From Bacillus horti (GTDB lineage: Bacteria > Bacillota > Bacilli > Caldalkalibacillales > JCM-10596), in assembly GCF_030813115.1 (NCBI RefSeq), contig NZ_JAUSTY010000008.1, positions 161,524 to 225,523 on the forward strand: 64,000 bases of DNA, read 5' to 3'. This document shows, piece by piece, positions 35,133-45,352 of the stretch. The notes under the pieces were generated by a model, which did no database searches, had not been told where the DNA came from, and saw only the letters and a list, made by a program, of their open reading frames with translations. The position numbers and the translations under genes were made by a program. Each line of letters begins with the position of its first letter. Within the stretch, counting starts at the first letter, position 1.

Positions 35133-36638
35133 TTACCCTCCTATCCTAGATAATATAGTTTGTACGGAAACATCTAAGGTCTCGCTTAAAATGCTTGGGT
35201 ACACACCAATTAAGATAATGAGACCAAGCAGAACAACCATTGGAATGACTTCAAAGCCCTTCGCATCTGGTAAAGCTCCCAGTCCTTCCTTCGTTGGCCC
35301 GAAGGTTGTGTTTAATACAGCACGAAGTAAGTAAACAGCCGTTAAAATAATTCCTAACACCCCAACAGCAGCCACAATCGGCATCGTTTCAAATAGACCT
35401 AAGAACGCTAAAAACTCACTGACAAATCCACTCATTCCTGGTAAGCCAAGGTTAGCCATCGCGGCAGCAAGCAGGATTCCTGAAATGAATGGCATGCTTT
35501 TAGCAAGACCACCTAGCTCTGGAATCATCGTTGTTTTTGTACGCTCATAGATGATACCGATGATAAAGAACAACAGGGCAGAAATCAGACCATGAGAAAT
35601 CATTTGGAATACAGCCCCTTGTAATCCACTGTAATTGAGGGCAGCAATCCCTAATAGGACGATTCCCATGTGTGAAATACTTGAATAGGCAAGAACCATT
35701 TTAAGATCCTTTTGTACGAAAGCAAGCACCGCACCATACAAGATGTTAATGACGCCTAATATCGCTAAAAAGAACGCAGCTGCCGTTACCTGCTCAGGAA
35801 ATACACCTACCCCGATACGCATTAATCCGTAGCCCCCAAGCTTTAAGAGAACCCCAGAGTGAATCATAACAATAGCTGGTGGTGCTTGAACGTGTACCTT
35901 AAGCATCCAAGTGTGTAGTGGGAAAATCGGAAGCTTGATCCCGAACGCAATAAGTAATGCTACAAACACACCTAGCTTAAAGCCTTCTGAAAGTAATGGA
36001 ATATCATTGACAAGCATTGTTAATGCTTGAATATTCATCGTGCCTGTCGTCATAAACAAGGCAACAAAAGCAATTAACATAATGGCTGAACCGATTCCGT
36101 TATAGATTAAGAAGGTGTTGGCTGCCTTTTCCTTCTTTAAAAAGCCCCATATTCCGATTAAGAAGTACGTCGGAATAATCGTTAGCTCGAAGAAAATAAA
36201 GAACAGGAATAGGTTCATAGACATGAACACACCGAACATTCCCACCTGAAGTAGGAAGAATAAGATGAAGTATTCCTTCCAGCGCTTTTTAATGTAGATA
36301 GAGGCTAAAGCTGCAAGCAGACCGATAACCGCGGTAAGCAATATTAAAGATACCGCTAAGCCATCCACTCCAAGCTCATAAGGAATTTGCAGGTATTGCT
36401 CTGTCCCCGATTGAACACTAAACTCAATCCATGTAAAGGAGTGCTCAAATTGATACCCTTCCGCATTAAAGTCAAACGCTACAAAAAGCACTAAAGACAA
36501 TAGCAACGGAATGAGGGAAGCGATAATTCCAATACTTTTAATGACACCAGCCTTCTGCTTATTGACAAAGCACAAAGCCAAAACACCTAATAGCGGGGAG
36601 AATACTAATATCGTTAAAAGATAATCCATAAGATTCAT
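35133..36638 (-). CDS. nuoM: NADH-quinone oxidoreductase subunit M
   Basis: This 501-residue antiporter-like membrane subunit of complex I has LFFIFFELTIIPTYFLIGIWG (conserved Glu), KLPIFPLHTWMLKVHVQAPPAIVMIHSGVLLKLGGYG (in the mid-protein broken helix), KMVLAYSSISHMGIVLLG, and NLGLPGMSGFVSEFLAFLG. It is packed with nuoL upstream (1-bp gap) and nuoN downstream (4-bp gap), consistent with translational coupling. Confidence 0.95.
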   Translation of the reverse strand: MNLMDYLLTILVFSPLLGVLALCFVNKQKAGVIKSIGIIASLIPLLLSLVLFVAFDFNAEGYQFEHSFTWIEFSVQSGTEQYLQIPYELGVDGLAVSLILLTAVIGLLAALASIYIKKRWKEYFILFFLLQVGMFGVFMSMNLFLFFIFFELTIIPTYFLIGIWGFLKKEKAANTFLIYNGIGSAIMLIAFVALFMTTGTMNIQALTMLVNDIPLLSEGFKLGVFVALLIAFGIKLPIFPLHTWMLKVHVQAPPAIVMIHSGVLLKLGGYGLMRIGVGVFPEQVTAAAFFLAILGVINILYGAVLAFVQKDLKMVLAYSSISHMGIVLLGIAALNYSGLQGAVFQMISHGLISALLFFIIGIIYERTKTTMIPELGGLAKSMPFISGILLAAAMANLGLPGMSGFVSEFLAFLGLFETMPIVAAVGVLGIILTAVYLLRAVLNTTFGPTKEGLGALPDAKGFEVIPMVVLLGLIILIGVYPSILSETLDVSVQTILSRIGG

Positions 36639-36639
36639 C

Positions 36640-38508
36640 CTACACGCCCCCCCTGATTAAGAATACGACGAGCAATAGAACAAATCCTAAAAAGATTCCT
36701 ATCCCGTACGTTTGAACCTGACCGTTCTGAAACTTAGCCCCGATACTTCCAACACCTTGTGTCACAGAAGCAGCAAGCTTAACTAATCCGCCAATAATGA
36801 ACTTGTCGAATAGCGCTAGGAGGGAACCAAGTCCTTTTAATCCACGAACGAAGACAAAGTGATACGCTTCATCCACGTAATATTTACGATAAACTGTTTG
36901 GTATAAGGCAGGAACCGCCTTAGCCAAGCCTTCTGGACGAATGGAATTCTTCCAATACATCGCTCCAGCTAACAGAATCCCTAATACAGAAGCTCCAATC
37001 GCTACAAACATAATCCATCCAGGACCATAAGCCTCTGCGCCATACGTTGGAGCTGGACCACTCACTAACCAATCCCCTAAGAATGTACCGAACCAGTGTG
37101 TATGTGTAAATCCAGCAAAAATAGCTAGGACACCAAGTACAACCATAGGGAAAATCATCGTACCTGAAGACTCATGTGCTTTTCGAACATGCTCACTTCT
37201 AGCTTTGCCCGTAAAGACCATGAAGAATAATCTGAACATATAAAACGCTGTGAAAAACGCTGCAATAACAGCTACCCAAAACAGTCCATAGCGTCCGTCT
37301 GCCCATACGCTAAGCAGAATTTCTTCCTTCGAGAAGAACCCAGCAAACGGAGGAATACCGGCAATCGCCAAGCATCCAATTAGAAAGAGTGGTGCCGTCC
37401 ATTTTAGTTTCTTATATAAGCCACCCATTTCACGAATATCCTGAGTATGAACCGCATGGATGACACTTCCTGCTGCAAGGAATAACAGTGCCTTGAAAAA
37501 TGCGTGAGTCATTAAATGAAACACACCGGATACATACCCTGCCGCTCCTAAAGCAAGCATCATAAATCCAAGCTGACTGACCGTTGAGTAAGCAAGTACT
37601 CTTTTAATGTCGTTCTGAACAAGACCAATAGATGCGGCAAAAATAGCCGTAAACGCACCTACGTAAGCTACCACATTAAGTGCAACCTCAGATGCAGCAA
37701 ATAATGGAAACAAAGCCGCTACCAAGTAAACTCCAGCCGCTACCATCGTTGCCGCGTGAATTAAAGCACTGACAGGGGTAGGTCCTTCCATCGCATCAGG
37801 AAGCCAGGTATGCAATGGAAATTGCCCTGATTTTCCAATAGCTCCGACAAAGATAAGTAAAGCAATCAGTGTAACGATACCGCCATCTAGCTGATTTTCC
37901 TGAACAGCCTGGAAGATCACATTTAAATCAAAGCTTCCTACGTTCCAGAAGATCAGAATAATACCGATGAATAATCCTACGTCACCAATACGTGTAACGA
38001 TAAACGCTTTTTTCGCTGCTGCCTTTGCCTCTGGTTTGAAATAGTAAAAACCAACAAGCAAAAAGGAACAAACCCCTACAAGCTCCCAAAAGATGTACAC
38101 TTGCAGTAGGTTAGGCGATAAAACTAAGCCTAGCATTGAAAATGTAAATAAGGATAAATAGGAATAGAAGACTGGATATCTTTCGTCTCCCTCCATGTAG
38201 CCTCTTGAGTAAATATGTACTAGTAAACTAACAAGAGTCACAATGACTAGCATTAATGCATTTAATGGAGTTACTTCAAACCCCATGGTGATAACCCTAT
38301 CCCCTAGTGAAAGCCACTCTAGCACCACAGGGATATGTTCGTCAATTCTTATCCTCTCCAGTAAGGTCATAACCGCTATGACAAACGATCCTCCCATAAA
38401 AGCTATTCCTACCCATGCGGAGGCTTGCTTTAGCTGGCGACCAAAAGCCACAAGTAAAATAAAGGCTAAGAGCGGAAGGAGAGGTATTAACCAAGCATAT
38501 TCAATCAT
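36640..38508 (-). CDS. nuoL: NADH-quinone oxidoreductase subunit L
   Basis: This 622-residue subunit is the distal antiporter-like subunit, including the long lateral helix at its C-terminus. Motifs are IFWELVGVCSFLLVGFYYF (key Glu), SGQFPLHTWLPDAMEGPTPVSALIHAATMV, RVLAYSTVSQLGFMMLALG and AGIPPFAGFFSKEEIL. The C-terminal 120 residues include the amphipathic helix region and a final helix, IFLGFVLLLVVFLI. Length is typical. Confidence 0.95.
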   Translation of the reverse strand: MIEYAWLIPLLPLLAFILLVAFGRQLKQASAWVGIAFMGGSFVIAVMTLLERIRIDEHIPVVLEWLSLGDRVITMGFEVTPLNALMLVIVTLVSLLVHIYSRGYMEGDERYPVFYSYLSLFTFSMLGLVLSPNLLQVYIFWELVGVCSFLLVGFYYFKPEAKAAAKKAFIVTRIGDVGLFIGIILIFWNVGSFDLNVIFQAVQENQLDGGIVTLIALLIFVGAIGKSGQFPLHTWLPDAMEGPTPVSALIHAATMVAAGVYLVAALFPLFAASEVALNVVAYVGAFTAIFAASIGLVQNDIKRVLAYSTVSQLGFMMLALGAAGYVSGVFHLMTHAFFKALLFLAAGSVIHAVHTQDIREMGGLYKKLKWTAPLFLIGCLAIAGIPPFAGFFSKEEILLSVWADGRYGLFWVAVIAAFFTAFYMFRLFFMVFTGKARSEHVRKAHESSGTMIFPMVVLGVLAIFAGFTHTHWFGTFLGDWLVSGPAPTYGAEAYGPGWIMFVAIGASVLGILLAGAMYWKNSIRPEGLAKAVPALYQTVYRKYYVDEAYHFVFVRGLKGLGSLLALFDKFIIGGLVKLAASVTQGVGSIGAKFQNGQVQTYGIGIFLGFVLLLVVFLIRGGV

Positions 38509-38521
38509 TCGTTTCTACCCC

Positions 38522-38836
38522 CTATCGCTTCATCAAGTCCATCTCATCTACATTCACCGTAGCTCTGTTACGGTACAAGGCGATTAGAATGGCTAGTCCA
38601 ACAGCTACCTCAGCAGCGGCTACAGAAATAGTAAAGATGGTGAAGACCTGTCCTGTAATATCAGGATGTAGCCCTAATTTGGCAAAGGCAACCAAATTAA
38701 TATTTACAGCATTAAGCATAAGTTCAATACAGATTAAAACCATAACTGAATTTCTTTTCGTCAGCGCTCCATACAGTCCGATACAAAACAAGAACGCAGC
38801 TACGATTAGGTACGTTGCTAAAGGTACACTAGTCAC
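38522..38836 (-). CDS. nuoK: NADH-quinone oxidoreductase subunit K
   Basis: This 104-residue, three-helix subunit carries the two conserved membrane Glu residues in [18 protein letters not shown] and [21 protein letters not shown] prefer GTG 38834-38836 ([12 protein letters not shown] start): it gives the usual length and has AAGGTG upstream; the frame is open 9 bases further to another GTG. It overlaps the end of nuoJ by 8 bases. Confidence 0.93.
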   Translation of the reverse strand: MTSVPLATYLIVAAFLFCIGLYGALTKRNSVMVLICIELMLNAVNINLVAFAKLGLHPDITGQVFTIFTISVAAAEVAVGLAILIALYRNRATVNVDEMDLMKR

Positions 38837-39353
38837 TCTTTTCACCTTCTTTTGTTACGACTGGGTCATCCTTCTTAGCTAGAATAATAGCTCCGATTAA
38901 AGCTACTAAAAGAACAACAGACACTAGCTCAAAAGGAATAACATATTTGGCAAAAAGCTGCACACCAATTTCAGCCGTATTCGATTCAACGAAGCTCTGA
39001 TTTTGAGGCGTCCAATTAATCGAAAAGATTGCTTTAAGCGAGATTAAAAAGAAGCCTACAACAATGAGTCCAGCAAAAATCTTATGTCCTACCCTACGTG
39101 TTTCATCCTGATCATCATGCTTAGTTAGCATGATTCCGAATAGCATAATAATCGCAACGGCTCCACCGTATATCAAGACCTGAGCAAAAGCGATAAATTC
39201 AGCCTCTAGCAGAATGAATAGCCCGGCGATACCTAGAAACGTTAGCGCAAGAGCGATGACCATGTGGACAACCTTCGTTAGATTAATCATCAATATGGCT
39301 CCAGCTAACGTAAGCACAGCAAGCACTAAGAAGGCGATCATTTCACCACTCAC
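38829..39353 (-). CDS. nuoJ: NADH-quinone oxidoreductase subunit J
   Basis: This 174-residue, five-helix membrane subunit includes the conserved third helix [20 protein letters not shown] with the pi-bulge Tyr-Gly-Gly-Ala. The C-terminus [20 protein letters not shown] is typical. Its ATG overlaps the nuoI stop by 4 bases and its end overlaps nuoK. Confidence 0.94.
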   Translation of the reverse strand: MSGEMIAFLVLAVLTLAGAILMINLTKVVHMVIALALTFLGIAGLFILLEAEFIAFAQVLIYGGAVAIIMLFGIMLTKHDDQDETRRVGHKIFAGLIVVGFFLISLKAIFSINWTPQNQSFVESNTAEIGVQLFAKYVIPFELVSVVLLVALIGAIILAKKDDPVVTKEGEKSD

Positions 39354-39769
39354 GGCTTATTCACCTCTCTTGTGCTGTCCGTATTCTCATGCAACCACTG
39401 TAGGTCCTTAAACAGATCATCCCTGCTATAGGAGGAAAGCTCGAAGTTGTTAGACATAACAATCGCTTCTGTCGGACAAACCTCGGTGCATAGGTCACAT
39501 AGAATACAGATTTCAAAATTAATGTCATACGTATCGATAATTTTCTTTTTGTTGTTCGGATCCGGATGTGGTTTACCTGTCAGTTGGATACAATCTGTGG
39601 GACAGATGGCCGCACATTGGTTACACACGATACATTTTTCAGGATAAAAATGCTGAATTCCTCTAAAGCGGTCAGGCATTTCTACCGGCTGATCAGGATA
39701 AGAATAAGTGACTTTTTTCTTTGCTAGATTTTTGAGGGTAAAACCTAAACCCTTCACTATACCAAGCAT
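39350..39769 (-). CDS. nuoI: NADH-quinone oxidoreductase subunit I (2x[4Fe-4S])
   Basis: The 139-residue ferredoxin-like peripheral subunit has two cluster motifs, CIVCNQCAAICPTDCIQL and CILCDLCTEVCPTEAI, which carry clusters N6a and N6b between the electron input and NuoB. The N-terminus, LGIVKGLGFTLKNLAKKKVTYSYPDQP, is the membrane-facing amphipathic helix. It lies between nuoH and nuoJ. Confidence 0.95.
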   Translation of the reverse strand: MLGIVKGLGFTLKNLAKKKVTYSYPDQPVEMPDRFRGIQHFYPEKCIVCNQCAAICPTDCIQLTGKPHPDPNNKKKIIDTYDINFEICILCDLCTEVCPTEAIVMSNNFELSSYSRDDLFKDLQWLHENTDSTREVNKP

Positions 39770-39804
39770 GAGATCACTTCCTTTAGTAAATTAATGTTCA
39801 TTGT

Positions 39805-40830
39805 CTATTTGAAGAAAAGCTCCTTGATAATTGCCGTTACGAATATATTTAATAGCGCAATTGGCAATAGAACCTTCCAACCCATTTCCATCAGATGATC
39901 CGCACGCAAACGTGGTAATGTGGCACGTAACCAAATAAAGAAAAAGATCATAAAGGAGAACTTAAGGGCAAACCATAGTGCTCCTGGAATATACGTTAAG
40001 AATGGCAAAAGCTCTGGGAATGGCGGATGCCAGCCACCTAAGAATAAAACGGTGATCAAAGCGGCCATCGCAAACATATATACATATTCGGCTAGCATAA
40101 AGATGGCAAAACGAAACCCACTATACTCAACATGGTATCCAGAAACAAGCTCTGATTCTGCTTCCGCTAAGTCAAACGGTGTCCGATTTAATTCCGCTAC
40201 TGCCGCAACCACGAAGACTAGGAAGGCAATAGGCTGAAGTAAAATAAACCAGAAATGATTCGCTTGCGTCTCCACAATCGTATTTAAATTCAAGCTTCCA
40301 CTGATTAAAATGACACCGATAACGGACATAACGAGCGGAATCTCATAGGAAATCATTTGAGCCACCGCACGCATTCCACCGATCAACGCATACTTATTGT
40401 TTGACGCCCATGCTCCGGCCATAATACCGAGTGTAGAAAGACCTGAAATGGCGATGTAGTAAAGCAAGCCTACACCGATATCTGAGAAATAAAGCTTATC
40501 TGTAAAAGGAATAACTGCTAGTATTAGAAATGAAGGTACAAAGGCAATCACAGGTGCTATGATAAATAATGGACGATCCGCTTTATGTGGAATCGTATCC
40601 TCTTTTATTAATAGCTTTAGCACGTCCGCTGCCGTTTGCAAGAGACCTAGTTTTCCTCCAGTACGGTTAGGACCAATACGTCCCTGCATATATCCAATAA
40701 CCTTCCGCTCTGCTAGGATGGCATACGTAACAAAACCTAGCACGATTACAAGCAAAACAGCAGAAAAGACAATCATTAATAGAAAGTTGAGCCATGATGG
40801 CGGTGAAGCTAAGAGCTGCTCCATCATCAT
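39805..40830 (-). CDS. nuoH: NADH-quinone oxidoreductase subunit H
   Basis: This 341-residue membrane subunit forms the quinone tunnel with NuoB/NuoD. Motifs include ERKVIGYMQGRIGPNRTGGKLGLLQTAADVLKLLIKED (the helix 1-2 loop and conserved Glu), ALIGGMRAVAQMISYEIPLVMSVI, and LNRTPFDLAEAESELVSGYHVEYSGFRFA. Three consecutive ATGs open the gene within the nuoD stop region (ATGA overlap). The first is best spaced from GGGGAGG. Confidence 0.95.
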   Translation of the reverse strand: MMMEQLLASPPSWLNFLLMIVFSAVLLVIVLGFVTYAILAERKVIGYMQGRIGPNRTGGKLGLLQTAADVLKLLIKEDTIPHKADRPLFIIAPVIAFVPSFLILAVIPFTDKLYFSDIGVGLLYYIAISGLSTLGIMAGAWASNNKYALIGGMRAVAQMISYEIPLVMSVIGVILISGSLNLNTIVETQANHFWFILLQPIAFLVFVVAAVAELNRTPFDLAEAESELVSGYHVEYSGFRFAIFMLAEYVYMFAMAALITVLFLGGWHPPFPELLPFLTYIPGALWFALKFSFMIFFFIWLRATLPRLRADHLMEMGWKVLLPIALLNIFVTAIIKELFFK

Positions 40831-41927
40831 CCATCCACCTCCCCAAGTATGATATCTGTTCCACCTAAAATCGTAACCAAGTTAGCTACATTTTGCCCCT
40901 TCAACAATTCAGGAAGAATCTGTAGATTATAGAAGGAAGGCCTTCTAAACTTTATGCGGTAGGGCTGAGGCTTTCCTTTACTATGAATGTAGCAGCCCAG
41001 CTCTCCTCTTGGAGATTCAATACGCACGTACGTTTCTCCAGCAGGTGGACGAATAATTTTAGGCACCTTACCCATGATCTCTCCATCCTCTGGAAATTGC
41101 TCAACAGCCTGCTCTAAGATACGCAGTGTTTGTTTAATTTCTTCCATTCGGATGACATAGCGTCCATACGCATCACCACGATCTGATGTTGGTACATCAA
41201 AGTCAAAGCGATTGTAAATGCTATAGGGCTCATCTTTACGTAAATCCCACTTCACACCTGTACAACGTAGGTTTGTTCCACTGAGGGAATATTTTATCGC
41301 TGTGTCCGCATCATATTTACCTACGCCTTTTACACGACTTAGGAAAATTTCATTACCACTTACAAGCTGATGATATCCCTCTAGCTGCTCGTACATATAT
41401 GGAATAAATTCTCTAACCTTTTGAACCCATCCTTCAGGCGCGTCCCACTTTACTCCGCCAACTCTCATATAGTTAAAGGTTAGCCTAGCTCCACAGAGCT
41501 CATTGAGCAGGTTAATGACCATTTCTCTTTCTCTAAATGCGTATAGGAATGGACTCATAGCTCCTAAATCTAGCAAATATGTCCCGAACCAGACCAGGTG
41601 ACTGGCTACACGTCCTAATTCCATAGCCAAAACGCGAAGGTATTCCGCACGCTCTGGAATTTCGAGATTCATCATTGTTTCAACGGCATGACAAACAACA
41701 TAATTTCCTGTCATAGCAGAAACATAGTCCATACGATCCGTATATGGAATGATTTGTGTATAGTTTAAATCCTCAGCTAGTTTTTCAGTTCCACGGTGTA
41801 GATATCCGATAACAGGAGTTGCCTCTGTTATAATCTCACCGTCAATTTTAAGTACCACACGAAATACCCCGTGTGTACTAGGGTGTTGAGGGCCTACATT
41901 GATAAGCATTTCCTCTGTACGTATCAT
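40827..41927 (-). CDS. nuoD: NADH-quinone oxidoreductase subunit D
   Basis: This 366-residue 49-kDa-type subunit (NiFe-hydrogenase large-subunit fold) forms the quinone head-group site. The quinone-site His and Tyr regions are GPQHPSTHGVFRVVLKIDGE and YTDRMDYVSAM. The C-terminal ESPRGELGCYIHSKGKPQPYRIKFRRPSFYNLQ and TILGGTDIILGEVD are conserved. It sits 6 bp after nuoC. Confidence 0.95.
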   Translation of the reverse strand: MIRTEEMLINVGPQHPSTHGVFRVVLKIDGEIITEATPVIGYLHRGTEKLAEDLNYTQIIPYTDRMDYVSAMTGNYVVCHAVETMMNLEIPERAEYLRVLAMELGRVASHLVWFGTYLLDLGAMSPFLYAFREREMVINLLNELCGARLTFNYMRVGGVKWDAPEGWVQKVREFIPYMYEQLEGYHQLVSGNEIFLSRVKGVGKYDADTAIKYSLSGTNLRCTGVKWDLRKDEPYSIYNRFDFDVPTSDRGDAYGRYVIRMEEIKQTLRILEQAVEQFPEDGEIMGKVPKIIRPPAGETYVRIESPRGELGCYIHSKGKPQPYRIKFRRPSFYNLQILPELLKGQNVANLVTILGGTDIILGEVDG

Positions 41928-41933
41928 AAGCCT

Positions 41934-43427
41934 CTACACCTCCTCATCAAATTGTTCGTAATCTTTTCTTAGCGGATAGCCTACCCAATCATCTGTTAAT
42001 AGGATACGAGTCAAATTAGGGTGACCTGTAAACTGGAATCCGAGTAAGTCATACATTTCCCGCTCAGGCCAGTTAGCCCCAGGCCAAATTGGTGTCACAG
42101 AAGCAACCGTAGCTTCCTCACGCTCCACCTTTACTCGAATAGTAATCGACTGCTTTAACTTATAGGAATAGAAGTGTGCATACAGCTCTAAATGGGTCTC
42201 AAAATCTGATCCATGTAAATCAGATAAAAAGTCAAAGCTGAGCTGTTCATTATGCTTTAGGAATTGGGCAACCTCATGCCACTGCTCCCTCTTAATAACC
42301 AGTGTTGGAGCGTCCTTTGCCAGCTCATTTATGTATGCTTCTTCCACAACATCTTCGCCAATATGCTCCTTAATCACTTTCACATATTTATCAAGATACG
42401 GCTGGTTCACAGATGGCTCTTTAGGCTTCGCCTCTTCCTGAGCATCAGCTTTGCCTGCTTTGGCTCTCGCTGCGGCGGCTGCGGCGGCTTTCGCCTTTGC
42501 TGCTGCAATCGCTTTGGCCTTGGCGTCATCATCACCCTCAGCTGACTCCCCTTGTGCCCCGGCTTTCGCTTTGGCTGCTGCCGCTGCTTTTGCCTTTGCT
42601 GCTGCTGCGGCCTTTGCTTTCGCTATAGCCTTCGCCTTCTCATCATCGCTTGCTCCTTCAGCTCCGTCAGCCGCTCCACCGTCAGTTGCTCCAGCACCCT
42701 GACCTTCTGCTTCTGCCTTCTGCTTCGCCGCTTGAGCTTTCGCTTTAGCTGCTGCCGCTGCTTTTGCCTTCGCTGCTGCGGCGGCCTTCGCTTTCGCTAT
42801 AGCCTTCGCCTTCTCATCATCGCTTGCTCCTTCAGCTCCGTCAGCCGCTCCACCTTCGGTTGCTCCAGCACCCTGACCTTCTGCTTCTGCCTTCTGCTTC
42901 GCCGCTCGAGCTTTCGCTTTAGCTGCTGCCGCTGCTTTTGCCTTTGCTGCTGCGGCAGCCTTCGCTTTTTCATCCGCGCTCGCAGAGCCTGAGCTCTCAG
43001 CTGGCTTTTCTGTATCAGCTTCTGCTGCTGGCCCCTCGGCTTGAGCACCGTCACCAGCCTCAGCCGCAGCGTCCTTCTTCTGCTTCGCCTCTTGGAACTT
43101 GCGCTTCGCTTCCTCTACGGCACGACGCTTCGCCTCTTCTGGTGACAAGCTTTCTTCTTTAGCTTCTGCCGCAGGTGCAGCATCTTCTTGTGATTCTTCC
43201 GCAGGCTTCTCTGCTCCGCTTTCGGCAGCAGGTGTTTCCTCAGAAGAAGTCACTTCAGCTGCTGCTTCTTTTGCTTGATCCTCAGCACCCGCTTGCTTAG
43301 CAGCGTCCTTCTTCTGCTTCGCTTCTTGGAACTTACGCTTTGCTTCTTCTACCGCACGGCGCTTCGCCTCCTCTGGTGAAAGCTCCTCAGAGGACTGATC
43401 TCTATCCTTGTTGTTTTCCTCACTCAT
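41934..43427 (-). CDS. nuoC: NADH-quinone oxidoreductase subunit C with a 335-residue Ala/Lys-rich N-terminal extension
   Basis: The 497-residue protein has its NuoC (30-kDa) domain at residues 336-497, ending in the conserved [22 protein letters not shown] and [15 protein letters not shown]. The first 335 residues are a repetitive, highly charged, Ala-rich extension. It includes two copies of [22 protein letters not shown] and several [13 protein letters not shown] blocks alternating with acidic Gly/Glu/Ala segments. Near-identical DNA repeats of about 178 bp underlie it. Bacillus-type NuoC proteins often have an extension, but typical NuoC is only about 160-220 aa. The extension is likely helical or disordered; its role is unknown. 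It overlaps nuoB by 4 bases. Confidence 0.93.
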   Translation of the reverse strand: MSEENNKDRDQSSEELSPEEAKRRAVEEAKRKFQEAKQKKDAAKQAGAEDQAKEAAAEVTSSEETPAAESGAEKPAEESQEDAAPAAEAKEESLSPEEAKRRAVEEAKRKFQEAKQKKDAAAEAGDGAQAEGPAAEADTEKPAESSGSASADEKAKAAAAAKAKAAAAAKAKARAAKQKAEAEGQGAGATEGGAADGAEGASDDEKAKAIAKAKAAAAAKAKAAAAAKAKAQAAKQKAEAEGQGAGATDGGAADGAEGASDDEKAKAIAKAKAAAAAKAKAAAAAKAKAGAQGESAEGDDDAKAKAIAAAKAKAAAAAAARAKAGKADAQEEAKPKEPSVNQPYLDKYVKVIKEHIGEDVVEEAYINELAKDAPTLVIKREQWHEVAQFLKHNEQLSFDFLSDLHGSDFETHLELYAHFYSYKLKQSITIRVKVEREEATVASVTPIWPGANWPEREMYDLLGFQFTGHPNLTRILLTDDWVGYPLRKDYEQFDEEV

Positions 43428-43942
43428 CGACTAGTCACCCGCTTTCCAGTCTTCGCTTCATATCTGATCTTCTCTTGAAGCTTATTGATGCCGTAAATTA
43501 AAGCGGCTGGGTTAGGCGGGCAGCCTGGAATGTATACATCAACAGGAACAATCTGATCGACACCTTTTACAACGGCATACGATTTAATATAGGGTCCTCC
43601 TGCAGTAGCACAAACTCCCATGGCAATCACATACTTTGGCTCTGGCATTTGATCATACAATCTTCTTAATAATGGCGCCATTTTCTTTGTTACAGTACCT
43701 GCCACAATCATAACGTCAGAATGACGAGGTGACGCACGAAAGATAACACCATAGCGATCCAAATCATAGTGAGCTGCCCCAGTACCCATCATTTCAATGG
43801 CACAGCAAGCAAGACCAAACGTCATTGGCCAAAGAGAATTACTTCTAGCCCAAGCCTTGACTTGGTCAATCGTTGACATAAAAACGGTTCGTTGTAGCTC
43901 TTCATGCTCTTCTGGAGTAATATTATCAAGCTTTAATTCCAT
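43424..43942 (-). CDS. nuoB: NADH-quinone oxidoreductase subunit B
   Basis: The 172-residue subunit carries cluster N2, the last Fe-S cluster before quinone. The Cys-Cys pair is in [12 protein letters not shown], with the other ligands in [11 protein letters not shown] and [13 protein letters not shown] chose ATG 43940-43942, with GAAGGTG 6 bases upstream, over the ATG 21 bases earlier that lies inside the end of nuoA. This gives the usual length. Confidence 0.94.
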   Translation of the reverse strand: MELKLDNITPEEHEELQRTVFMSTIDQVKAWARSNSLWPMTFGLACCAIEMMGTGAAHYDLDRYGVIFRASPRHSDVMIVAGTVTKKMAPLLRRLYDQMPEPKYVIAMGVCATAGGPYIKSYAVVKGVDQIVPVDVYIPGCPPNPAALIYGINKLQEKIRYEAKTGKRVTSR

Positions 43943-44307
43943 TTTAACACCTTCTTTTTCCATGCATAAATTAGTCCGACAATAAGCAGGACAACAAAGA
44001 TAAGCATTTCAATCAAAGCAAAAAACCCTAAACGATCATAGGCGACCGCCCAAGGATACAAGAAAACGGTTTCTACATCAAAAATAAGAAATAACAAGGC
44101 AAAAACATAGTAGCGCACATTATAACGGACCCAGCTTGTACCAAATGGATCAACTCCACTTTCATACGTAATTTGCTTTTCCGGCAATGGGTTGTTCGGT
44201 CTTAAAAGCCGCCCGAACGTCAACGCTACGATAGGTAGAATGATCCCAATAATTAAAAAAGCAGCAACGGCTAAATAATTATTGTGATAAATGTTTAACC
44301 AATCCAT
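43933..44307 (-). CDS. nuoA: NADH-quinone oxidoreductase subunit A
   Basis: The 124-residue, three-helix membrane subunit is the first gene of the operon. Conserved features are [40 protein letters not shown] (contiguous) with the quinone-loop Cys position occupied by Val, and the acidic FDVE motif. GGGAGGAG precedes the ATG. nuoEFG are absent downstream, so the complex lacks the NADH-oxidising module, as in other Bacillales. Confidence 0.94.
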   Translation of the reverse strand: MDWLNIYHNNYLAVAAFLIIGIILPIVALTFGRLLRPNNPLPEKQITYESGVDPFGTSWVRYNVRYYVFALLFLIFDVETVFLYPWAVAYDRLGFFALIEMLIFVVLLIVGLIYAWKKKVLKWN

Positions 44308-44402
44308 ATTCTACTCCTCCCGTACCTGTCCTTTAGGTTCATTCATTCTACGTTTTTTATTCGTTAAAGAGGCGCTTATTTAACAACGATAAATCATCAT
44401 TT

Positions 44403-44432
44403 ATTATATCAAATAGGTATAACGGTGTCTAA
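44403..44432 (-). promoter_or_regulatory. Candidate sigma-A promoter of the nuo operon
   Basis: On the minus strand, TTAGAC (44432-44427), an 18-base spacer, and TATAAT (44408-44403) lie about 95 bases upstream of nuoA. The rest of 44308-44683 shows no gene. Confidence 0.5.
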
Positions 44433-44683
44433 CACAGTCGTCTTCATTTTTCAGCAGTTTTGCCCTGCACATTTCTAGGAACACTCACGCAGAATTCTGT
44501 TGGCCTCTTTAGCTATCGTTCCTTTCACTTCCATTGTCTCAGCATGAAACAAAACCTACAAACTCATCATAGGGTAAAAAGTCGAACTTTGCTGTGACAG
44601 ATGTTACTTTTATTCCTTTTATACTAAGAAAATGATCTAGCTTTTTAAGAAAGATAGTCTAGCATTTTAATGAAAGAGAACAA

Positions 44684-44706
44684 GCAGCTATCTTTCGATA
44701 GGCTGC
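44684..44706 (-). terminator. Probable terminator of the GyrI-like gene
   Basis: GCAGCTATC pairs with GATAGGCTGC around a TTTC loop. On the minus strand the stem is followed by TTGTTCTCTTTC, a weak T-tract. Confidence 0.55.
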
Positions 44707-44718
44707 CCCTTCTTACTA

Positions 44719-45174
44719 CTATATCGGCTTAATTGGAACACATATTTCGCACAAATTCTTGATCAACAGCTCACCAGTGTATCTTTCTATAATAGGAGTA
44801 TTGTCAATCTTATAACCAAGTCTTTCAATAGTAGGTAGAAGCTTAGCCCATGCTCTCTGAATATCTTCCGCAGTATGCATAACCGTACAAACGGCATAGC
44901 TTCCACCAGCTAGCTCACTTTCCAAAATGGATTCATCCAGTGGATAATCCTCTGCAATGGCAATACAAGCATCATATCTACACTGTTTAGGAGGTGTTAT
45001 TTCAGGATTATCCTGTGGAATTCCATAGAGGACAGCTCTATCTGTAAGTAAGCCTCTTTCTTCTGCCCATTTTTTAAGCTGTACCATCGCTTCATAATTG
45101 GTAGTTCCATAAGGTCCAACTTTTCTAACATAGGCAAGACGGTGCTTGAGCATTGTTTCAAGTTTAATATCCAT
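44719..45174 (-). CDS. GyrI-like / AraC effector-binding domain protein
   Basis: The 151-residue protein is a stand-alone GyrI-like small-molecule-binding domain: RLAYVRKVGPYG at residues 12-23, then YGIPQDNPEITPPKQCRYDACIAI, GGSYAVCTVMHTAEDIQRAW and RYTGELLIKNLCEICVPI. It matches the SHS2-pair fold of SbmC/GyrI and AraC effector domains, but there is no DNA-binding domain. It may bind a hydrophobic ligand or act as a DNA-gyrase-protecting protein; neither is shown by context. Confidence 0.85.
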   Translation of the reverse strand: MDIKLETMLKHRLAYVRKVGPYGTTNYEAMVQLKKWAEERGLLTDRAVLYGIPQDNPEITPPKQCRYDACIAIAEDYPLDESILESELAGGSYAVCTVMHTAEDIQRAWAKLLPTIERLGYKIDNTPIIERYTGELLIKNLCEICVPIKPI

Positions 45175-45352
45175 GTCATCATTCCCCTTTACTTAATCTA
45201 TTTAAGACAATTCGAATGATATCATGGTATAAAATTGATTTCCTTACATTTTTTAAAAAATTAATTTTTTCTATTATTCATCCCCATATTCGTTTCTTCG
45301 GGATTTTTGTTAAAATGGAGATAGATTCTTAAAAGAAGAGGTGGCATATGAA

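Noticed and set aside
42451..42992. Long plus-strand Ala/Phe- or Cys-rich ORFs
   Set aside because: They are antisense shadows of the repetitive NuoC extension; the nuo operon order and NuoC domain fix the minus strand.
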